64,000 nt of DNA from VRUE01 sp044867645. Its GTDB lineage: Bacteria > Actinomycetota > Thermoleophilia > Solirubrobacterales > 70-9. Positions 58,638-64,000 of the stretch are shown here, piece after piece. The notes under the pieces were generated by a model that made no database searches, was not told the origin of the DNA, and worked only from the letters and a program-made list of their open reading frames with translations. Made by a program: the position numbers and the translations under genes. The stretch is from assembly GCA_044867645.1 (NCBI GenBank), contig JBIOVI010000017.1, forward strand, positions 1 to 64,000, given 5' to 3'. Each line of letters opens with the position of its first letter. The first letter of the stretch is position 1.

Positions 58638-58685
58638 CGCTGCATTATCGCGACTAGCGATATTCGCACTACGCGGGAACCTCGG

Positions 58686-58713
58686 TTGACACGTCCGCCC
58701 GGCGGGGTAAATA
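58686..58713 (+). promoter_or_regulatory. Candidate sigma-70 promoter
   Basis: TTGACA (58686-58691) and TAAATA (58708-58713) are separated by 16 bp. The site lies 37 bp upstream of the small IF2_N-like gene, and a GGGAGG ribosome site follows. Confidence 0.5.
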
Positions 58714-58749
58714 TGGGATACCCGATTTCAACTACATGGGAGGTCGCCC

Positions 58750-58935
58750 GTGGCCAATCACCTCACCCCGTCCGAGCTTGCCGACGAGCTACGTATGAAG
58801 CGGCAGGAGGTGATCGGCAAATGCGTAGAGATGCACGTGCCGATCTTCCACGGCCGCATCGATAAGTCCCTCTTCCAGACATCGCTGCGGCAGATGTCAG
58901 GACAGGACAAGGAGAGGCGAGCCTCCGCGGCTTAG
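58750..58935 (+). CDS. Small IF2_N/helix-turn-helix-like protein
   Basis: The 61-residue protein starts from a GTG with GGGAGG upstream. Its middle, SELADELRMKRQEVIGKCVE, and then MHVPIFHGRIDKSLF resembles the N-terminal IF2_N module of translation factor IF-2 (helix-loop-helix, with a buried Val-Ile). It has a Lys/Arg-rich tail. It could bind nucleic acid. It lies immediately upstream of an acyl-CoA synthetase gene, 29 bp away, and may share its promoter. Confidence 0.6.
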   Translation: MANHLTPSELADELRMKRQEVIGKCVEMHVPIFHGRIDKSLFQTSLRQMSGQDKERRASAA

Positions 58936-58964
58936 CACTCGATTGGTCGACTAGACTCCCCGCC

Positions 58965-60749
58965 GTGGAGGAGCGGGGAACCAAATCGGTAACGCTTGCA
59001 GACTTGCTGCCACGCGCAGCCCGGCTTTACGGCAGCGCTCCGGCGATCCGCTTCAAGGACGGCGACGAGTGGGTGTCGCGCAGCTTTGAGGAGGTTGAGG
59101 AGACCGTTCGCTCCCTTGCCCTGGGGCTGATCGACTTGGGGGTCAGCAAAGGCGACAAGGTCTCGATCCTCGCCAATACCCGTCCCGAGTGGACCTACTT
59201 CGACTTCGCGGCGCTCTCGGTGGGCGCCACTGTGGTCCCGATCTACCAGACCAACTCCCCGGAGGAGTGCCAGTACGTGCTGGAGAACTCCGACGCCAAG
59301 GTCGTCGTCGTTGAGGACGATGAACAGCTGGAGAAGATCCGCGCGGTCCGCGATCGGCTTCCGCTGCTGGAGCAGGTCGTGCGGATGACCGGCTCCAGCG
59401 AGGATGCGATCTCGCTCGAGGAGCTTGCCGCGCGCGGCAGCAGCCGCGATGCCGCCGAGTGGGAGCAACGCTGGAGCGCCGTCACGCCCGACGACGTCTG
59501 CACCTTCATCTACACGTCGGGAACGACCGGGCCGCCAAAGGGGTGCGTGATCACCCACGGCAACTACCGGGCGATGCTCGACATGGTCAACGCGACCAGC
59601 GTGATCGAGGGCGAAGACGTCACCTACCTCTACCTCCCCCTCGCCCACTCCTTCGCCCTGCTAATCCAGCTCGGTAGCTTCGACCTCGGCGCGACGATTG
59701 CCTACTGGGAGCGCGACCCGCTGAAGATCCTGCCCAACCTGGCCGAACTGAAACCGACCTATTTCCCCTCGGTTCCGCGTATCTTCGAGAAGATCTACAC
59801 CGCCGCGACCAGCGGCATGGAGAAAGTCGGGGGCCTAAAAAAGGCGATCTTCAACTGGTCGATCAGGATCGGCGGCAAGATGCGCAAAGCGGAACGTGCC
59901 GGTCGCCGGCCGGGCTTCCCGCTTCGCAAACAGTATGAGCTCGCCGATAAACAGGTCCTCTCGAAAATCCGCGGACTCTTCGGTGGGAAGCTGCGCCTTG
60001 CGGTCTCCGGCGCCGCCCCTATCAATCCGGAGATCCTGCGCTTCTTCGACGCAGCCGGAGTACTGGTGTTGGAGGGCTGGGGAATGACCGAGACCTCAAC
60101 CGCCGCGACGATCTCCTCACCGGACGATTTCAAGATCGGCACGATCGGCAAACCATTCCCCGGCTGCGAGGTGAAAATCGCCGACGATGGCGAGATCCTG
60201 GTCAAGGGCCCCAACGTCTTCCAGGGCTATTACAAGAACGAGGAGGCAACCCGAGAGACGATCGTCAACGGCTGGCTCCACACCGGCGACCTCGGCGAGA
60301 TCGACGCGGACGGCTTCATCACGATCACCGGCCGCAAAAAGGACATCATCATCACCGCCGGCGGCAAGAACATCACCCCGGCCAACCTCGAGAACGAAAT
60401 CAAGCAGCACCCACTTGTCTCCCAGTGCGTAGTTGTTGGCGACCGCCGGCCTTATCTCGTTGCGCTGGTCACCCTCGACCCCGAGGAAGCGGTCGCCTAT
60501 GCCAAAGAGCACGGGCTGCCAGAGGATCCCGAGCAGCTCGCGTCGAACGGCCCTGTCCGCGAGGCGATCGAGCAGCACCTGGCAAAGGTCAACGAGAAAT
60601 TCGCCCGGGTCGAGCAGGTGAAGAAGATCGCGATACTCCCCCACGATCTTTCCCAGGAGAGCGGCGAGCTGACTCCGACCCTGAAGGTCAAGCGAGCCGT
60701 CGTCGCCCAGAAGCACGAGCCGGAGATCGAGAAGCTCTACACGAGCTGA
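58965..60749 (+). CDS. Long-chain fatty acid-CoA ligase (AMP-forming)
   Basis: The 594-residue AMP-binding enzyme has IYTSGTTGPPKGCVITHGNY (the P-loop, about residues 180-199), WGMTETSTAATISSP, HTGDLGEIDADGFITITGRKK and IITAGGKNITPANLE. The organisation is of the FadD15/LACS type (AMP-dependent, with a long linker after residue 280), activating fatty acids to acyl-CoA. The start is a GTG. It is convergent with the patatin gene, 22 bp away. It could feed the acyl-CoA dehydrogenases in the window. Confidence 0.92.
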   Translation: MEERGTKSVTLADLLPRAARLYGSAPAIRFKDGDEWVSRSFEEVEETVRSLALGLIDLGVSKGDKVSILANTRPEWTYFDFAALSVGATVVPIYQTNSPEECQYVLENSDAKVVVVEDDEQLEKIRAVRDRLPLLEQVVRMTGSSEDAISLEELAARGSSRDAAEWEQRWSAVTPDDVCTFIYTSGTTGPPKGCVITHGNYRAMLDMVNATSVIEGEDVTYLYLPLAHSFALLIQLGSFDLGATIAYWERDPLKILPNLAELKPTYFPSVPRIFEKIYTAATSGMEKVGGLKKAIFNWSIRIGGKMRKAERAGRRPGFPLRKQYELADKQVLSKIRGLFGGKLRLAVSGAAPINPEILRFFDAAGVLVLEGWGMTETSTAATISSPDDFKIGTIGKPFPGCEVKIADDGEILVKGPNVFQGYYKNEEATRETIVNGWLHTGDLGEIDADGFITITGRKKDIIITAGGKNITPANLENEIKQHPLVSQCVVVGDRRPYLVALVTLDPEEAVAYAKEHGLPEDPEQLASNGPVREAIEQHLAKVNEKFARVEQVKKIAILPHDLSQESGELTPTLKVKRAVVAQKHEPEIEKLYTS

Positions 60750-60771
60750 GAGCGCCCAGCAGGGGTGGGGC

Positions 60772-62031
60772 TCAGGAAGCCTCGCCGGACTGACGCAGTA
60801 GTGCCGAGGTCGTCTGCTCCAGCACGCGGCGCCAGGCAGAGGCCTGCTCCGGCTCCTCCTCAGCGGCCCGCTCGACCACGCGGCGCACGCGGCGCTCGGA
60901 AATCTCGAGCCCATGGCGCTCGGCGATCTGCTTGTAGCGGTCGTAATCCTGGGCAAGGGTCGCGGTGACCGACTCGAAGCCGTGGCGAGCGATCTCGAGC
61001 CGCCGGGAGTAATCCATGATCGGCGTCCCGAACATCAGCTCGTCGTTCGCCTCCGGCTCGAGCAGGATGATGTCGACGCCGGGGTACTTCTCCTGCCACT
61101 GCTCGACCGCCTGGTGCAGGCGAGCGTGGGCGATCAAGCGGAAGGTCTGGTTGGCGATCGCCGGCAGGCCCATGTCCGAGACCCGCCGCACCCGGTTGCC
61201 GAAGACCGTCGGGATCGTCGTCTCGAAGTCGTTGACGAAGGGGACGAGCGGATTGACGACGACGATGAACTTTGCCCCTTTCTCGACCGCGATATCGACG
61301 TTGGTGGTCGAGCGGATGCCGCCGTCGACCAGCTGGCGACCCTTCAGGTCGACCGGCTTGTAGACGATCGGCAGCGCGGTCGAGCACTCGATCGCCTTCG
61401 AGATCGGCACGTCGTTCCAGCCGTCCTCGCCGAAGACGATCCGCTCGCAAGTGTCGAGGTCGGTGGCGGTCAGGTACAGCTCGCTGTCGAGCAGGCGAAA
61501 ATCGTTGATCCGGCCGGCGTCTGTCAGCGACTGCTCGACGTAGTCGGCTATCCCAGCGCCCGAGTAGAGGCCGGACGGCAGGGCCTCGGCGAGTCCGACC
61601 ACGATGTCGATCGCCGAAAAGTCGCCCATCTGCACCAGCCGGCGCACCAACTCGACCGTGCGCAGCGGCAGCATTGCCGCTTTCTGCAGGAAGCCGAGGT
61701 AGTTGAACCTCAGGACCTTGTCGAGATCGAGATCGTCCAGCTCCGAGGGCACCCGGTCGTTGATCACCTGCATCATTTCGTCGGGGGTGACCCCGTTGGC
61801 CAGCATCGTCGCCACGAAAGAGCCGGCGCTGGTGCCGACATAGACGTCGAAGTTGTTGACCGTGCTGTTGACCGCCAGCAGGTCGAGAGCGCGCAGGGCG
61901 CCGATCTCGTAGACGCCACCGGTGAAACCGCCGCCGCCGAGCACAAGGGCCGTCTTCGACGGGCGCTTGCGGCCTTTGCCGCGTTTGCGGCGTGAGGTGG
62001 TCTCGATATCGACGACCTTGCCCATAAACAT
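60772..62031 (-). CDS. Patatin-like phospholipase
   Basis: The 419-residue protein has the patatin motifs LVLGGGGFTGGVYEIGAL (oxyanion hole), YVGTSAGSFVATML (Ser nucleophile in GTSAG, about residue 69) and the Asp of QLVDGGIRSTTNVD (DGG). Patatins hydrolyse acyl chains of phospholipids. There is no signal peptide, so it acts in the cytoplasm. The C-terminal third (residues 300-419) is Arg/Glu-rich and may be a regulatory or membrane-contact part. Confidence 0.9.
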   Translation of the reverse strand: MFMGKVVDIETTSRRKRGKGRKRPSKTALVLGGGGFTGGVYEIGALRALDLLAVNSTVNNFDVYVGTSAGSFVATMLANGVTPDEMMQVINDRVPSELDDLDLDKVLRFNYLGFLQKAAMLPLRTVELVRRLVQMGDFSAIDIVVGLAEALPSGLYSGAGIADYVEQSLTDAGRINDFRLLDSELYLTATDLDTCERIVFGEDGWNDVPISKAIECSTALPIVYKPVDLKGRQLVDGGIRSTTNVDIAVEKGAKFIVVVNPLVPFVNDFETTIPTVFGNRVRRVSDMGLPAIANQTFRLIAHARLHQAVEQWQEKYPGVDIILLEPEANDELMFGTPIMDYSRRLEIARHGFESVTATLAQDYDRYKQIAERHGLEISERRVRRVVERAAEEEPEQASAWRRVLEQTTSALLRQSGEAS

Positions 62032-62114
62032 GGATTATCCCAGACGGTGCGGGCAGGTCCCCCTGCCGACCGCTCATGCCGCTACCTTCGCCAGATTCCG
62101 TGTTGCATCACGCA

Positions 62115-63350
62115 ATGAGACGGGCGGCGATCCTCTTCGTCTTGCTGGCTGTGCTCCTCTTGCCTGCGCCGGCAAGCGGAGCGGGCAACGCCTGCCAAGA
62201 GATGCGGCAGCGTCTGGTGGCTGGGGGCGGGACGGCGAGTGGGCTGTTCGTCGTCGACGCCGACAGCGGTAAGGCAGTCTGCGCGCGAGCGGCGAAGCGG
62301 CCCCGCTCGCTGGCCTCGAACACCAAGCTGTTCACGACCTCGACCGCGCTGTCGCGGTTCGGACCCGAATACAAGATCGCCACCCAGCTGCTCACTGACG
62401 GCAAGATCGGCTTTGACGGCATCCTGCGCGGCAGCCTCTATCTGCAGGGGGCGGGGGACCCGGCCCTCGGCGTGCCATCCTTCTATGACCGCTACGGAGG
62501 CGGCGTGGGGACCAATCTGCTTTCGCTCAAGACCCAGCTCGGCGAAGCGGGGATCCGCGCGGTGACGGGGCGTCTCTATGCGGACGACACCGTCTTCGAC
62601 CGCCTCCGGGGGGTAGCCGACTCGGGCTACGCCACCAGCCCCTACATAGGACCGCTGTCCGGCCTTTCCTTCAACTCCGGCTACCGCGGCTCGATCGGCC
62701 AAGGGTTCACCTCCGATCCCGCCACGCTGGCAGCCTCGAAGCTCGCCCGCGCGCTCAACGCCGCGGGGATCTCGATCCGAACCGGGGTGGCGCGCGGCGA
62801 TACTCCTCCCGACGCCGAGGCGATCGCAGCCGTGCGCTCGCCGACGATGTCGCGGCTGGTCGAGGCCACCGACGTCTACTCGAACAACTTCTTCGCCGAG
62901 ATGCTGGTCAAGCTGCTCGGCGCCCATTTCGGCAGCGGCGGGACCACGGCCGCGGGGACCGCCGTGGTCGAGCGCTTCGCCCGCGGCCACGGCTCGGCGA
63001 TCCACGCGATCGACGGGTCCGGCCTCACGCGCGGTAACCGCGCCTCCCCTTACGCGGTCGTGGGCCTCCTGCGGGCAATGCGGGGAAGCGCGGTGGGGGA
63101 CGAGTTCATCCAGGATCTGGCGCTCACGGGCCGCGAGGGAACCGTCGCCGACCGCACCGAGGGAACGGCCGCCTACGGCCGCTGTCGGACCAAGACCGGC
63201 ACCCTGACCGGGGTCAGCGCCCTCTCCGGCTACTGCTTCAACCGCAGCGGGAGGATTATGGTCTTCTCGATCCTGATGAACGGTGTGTCCGACCTCTACC
63301 TCGCGCACCGCGAGCAAGACAAGATCGCCGGTCTCGTCGCCTCCTACTGA
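62115..63350 (+). CDS. dacB: D-alanyl-D-alanine carboxypeptidase/endopeptidase (PBP4, DacB type)
   Basis: The roughly 411-residue protein begins with a signal peptide (MRRAAILFVLLAVLLLPAPA). It carries the peptidase S13 motifs SNTK (SxxK, about residue 70), SNN (SxN, in VYSNNFFAEM) and KTG in CRTKTGTLTGVSA. It should act in the wall, trimming D-Ala or cleaving cross-links. I chose the ATG at 62115 over an upstream one at 62076. Its stop overlaps the convergent ligA gene by 7 bp. Confidence 0.9.
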   Translation: MRRAAILFVLLAVLLLPAPASGAGNACQEMRQRLVAGGGTASGLFVVDADSGKAVCARAAKRPRSLASNTKLFTTSTALSRFGPEYKIATQLLTDGKIGFDGILRGSLYLQGAGDPALGVPSFYDRYGGGVGTNLLSLKTQLGEAGIRAVTGRLYADDTVFDRLRGVADSGYATSPYIGPLSGLSFNSGYRGSIGQGFTSDPATLAASKLARALNAAGISIRTGVARGDTPPDAEAIAAVRSPTMSRLVEATDVYSNNFFAEMLVKLLGAHFGSGGTTAAGTAVVERFARGHGSAIHAIDGSGLTRGNRASPYAVVGLLRAMRGSAVGDEFIQDLALTGREGTVADRTEGTAAYGRCRTKTGTLTGVSALSGYCFNRSGRIMVFSILMNGVSDLYLAHREQDKIAGLVASY

Positions 63351-64000
63351 AGACCGAGGAGCGTCCGCAGACCCGCTTCGTCGAGGATCTCGGCCTCGAG
63401 CTTCTCGGCCTTGGCCAACTTCGAACCGGGGTTCTCGCCGGCGACCACGTAATCGGTTTTCTTCGAGACAGAGTTGACGACCTTGCCCCCCGCGGCCTTG
63501 ATCAAAGCTCCGGCCTCCTCCCGCGTCAACTCCGGCAGGGTGCCGGTCAGTACCAGCGTCCGGCCCTCCAGCGGACCACCGGCGGTGCGTCGTTCGGACT
63601 CGTCGGCCTCCAGTCGCAGGCCCTTCTGCTTCAGCTTCTCGACCAGCGCCCAGGTCGGCTCATCGGCGAGCGAATCGGCGATCTGCACGGCCATGATCGG
63701 TCCCACCCCCTCCACCTCCTCGACTCGCTCCGGGTCGGCCTCGTGCAGCGCGTCGATCGAGCCAAAGTGGTCGGCGAGGGCCTCCGCGGTCACGTAGCCG
63801 ACCCCTGGCAGGCCGAGCGCGTAGAGCACGCGTTTGAAGGGGCGCGAGCGCGAAGCGTCGACCGCTGCCAGCAGATTGCGGGCAGAGACCTCGCCGAAGC
63901 CCTCCAGGCCGACCAGCCTCTCCTCGTCGAGCTCGTAGATATCGGCGACGTCGGCGATCAGCCCTTCCTGCAGGAAGCGCATTGCCTGCTTCTCCCCCAG
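63344..64000 (-). CDS. ligA: NAD-dependent DNA ligase, C-terminal part (incomplete)
   Basis: The frame runs out of the window, so the N-terminal catalytic domain is missing. The visible 218 residues comprise helix-hairpin-helix repeats (RLVGLEGFGEVSARNLLAAV, YALGLPGVGYVTAEALADHF, VEEVEGVGPIMAVQIADSL) and a C-terminal BRCT domain (LEGRTLVLTGTLPELTREEA, SVSKKTDYVVAGENPGSKLA). LigA seals nicks in replication and repair. The arrangement is the usual ligA one. Its 3' end overlaps dacB by 7 bp. Confidence 0.95.
   Translation of the reverse strand: MGEKQAMRFLQEGLIADVADIYELDEERLVGLEGFGEVSARNLLAAVDASRSRPFKRVLYALGLPGVGYVTAEALADHFGSIDALHEADPERVEEVEGVGPIMAVQIADSLADEPTWALVEKLKQKGLRLEADESERRTAGGPLEGRTLVLTGTLPELTREEAGALIKAAGGKVVNSVSKKTDYVVAGENPGSKLAKAEKLEAEILDEAGLRTLLGLQ

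Noticed and set aside
1..64000. CRISPR arrays, rRNA genes, further tRNA genes and a replication origin
   Set aside because: I looked for regular repeat-spacer patterns, rRNA-like sequence, other cloverleaf structures and DnaA-box clusters and saw none that could be supported.

Overview
The window is a GC-rich bacterial chromosome segment carrying a mix of genes typical of Actinobacteria: a free-standing biotin carrier of the TB7.3 type, a ChoD-like GMC oxidoreductase, a deazaflavin/F420-type nitroreductase-like protein, SigB/F-type partner switching and many acyl-CoA enzymes. Frequent GTG/TTG starts, very short intergenic gaps and a family of small secreted six-cysteine paralogs point to the Thermoleophilia/Solirubrobacterales. 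That placement is an inference from gene content, not a phylogenetic test.

Layout. Positions 1-436 hold the end of an unknown gene and an IscA/ErpA-type Fe-S carrier. Positions 464-4379 form a less GC-rich island bounded by a perfect 17-bp inverted repeat. It carries an IS1-like transposase, a Panacea-domain antitoxin with a probable toxin partner, a trypsin-like protease and several small proteins, all on the minus strand. From 4.4 to 9.3 kb come degV, two tandem secreted paralogs, an envelope trio (DUF4235-like, holin-like, DUF3618-like) and a nitrilase-TetR operon with an adjacent palindromic operator. From 9.4 to 23.7 kb lie a cyclase-like ATPase-TPR regulator, two SDR-type genes, a five-gene CoA catabolic operon (enoyl-CoA hydratase, carboxyltransferase, BKACE, CoA transferase, MerR), two acyl-CoA dehydrogenases and a receiver-thioredoxin reductase fusion.

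From 23.7 to 31.9 kb there is a run of small accessory enzymes (GNAT, NTF2-like, peptidoglycan amidase, VOC, SixA, SDRs, Ddn-like, MBL-fold, acyltransferase). Two of these genes appear to use a CTG start coupled to the upstream stop. From 32 to 41 kb lie a TetR-glpK pair divergent from an amidase across a perfect palindrome, then a cupin, a glycosyltransferase, a biotin carrier-hydratase-AlkA-diguanylate cyclase run and a GH3 enzyme. From 41.1 to 47.7 kb is a complete biotin pathway (bioB-bioF-bioD, then bioA), interrupted by a MarR-MFS pair; bioD is bracketed by two long hairpins. From 47.8 to 55.2 kb come NUDIX, LemA with a divergent DUF3137-like gene, rubredoxin with a GMC oxidoreductase, SOD, a sigma/anti-sigma/STAS set, a ferritin-like protein and tRNA-Pro. 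From 55.2 kb to the end are a MocR regulator with a divergent flavoprotein, a DsbA-like protein, an IF2_N-like small protein ahead of an acyl-CoA synthetase, a patatin, PBP4 and the 3' part of ligA.

The genes suggest an aerobic heterotroph oriented to fatty-acid and other CoA-ester catabolism that makes its own biotin for its carboxylases. The least ordinary regions are the 3.9-kb inverted-repeat-bounded island, the secreted paralog pair, the hairpin-flanked bioD, and the ferredoxin-motif GMC oxidoreductase next to rubredoxin.
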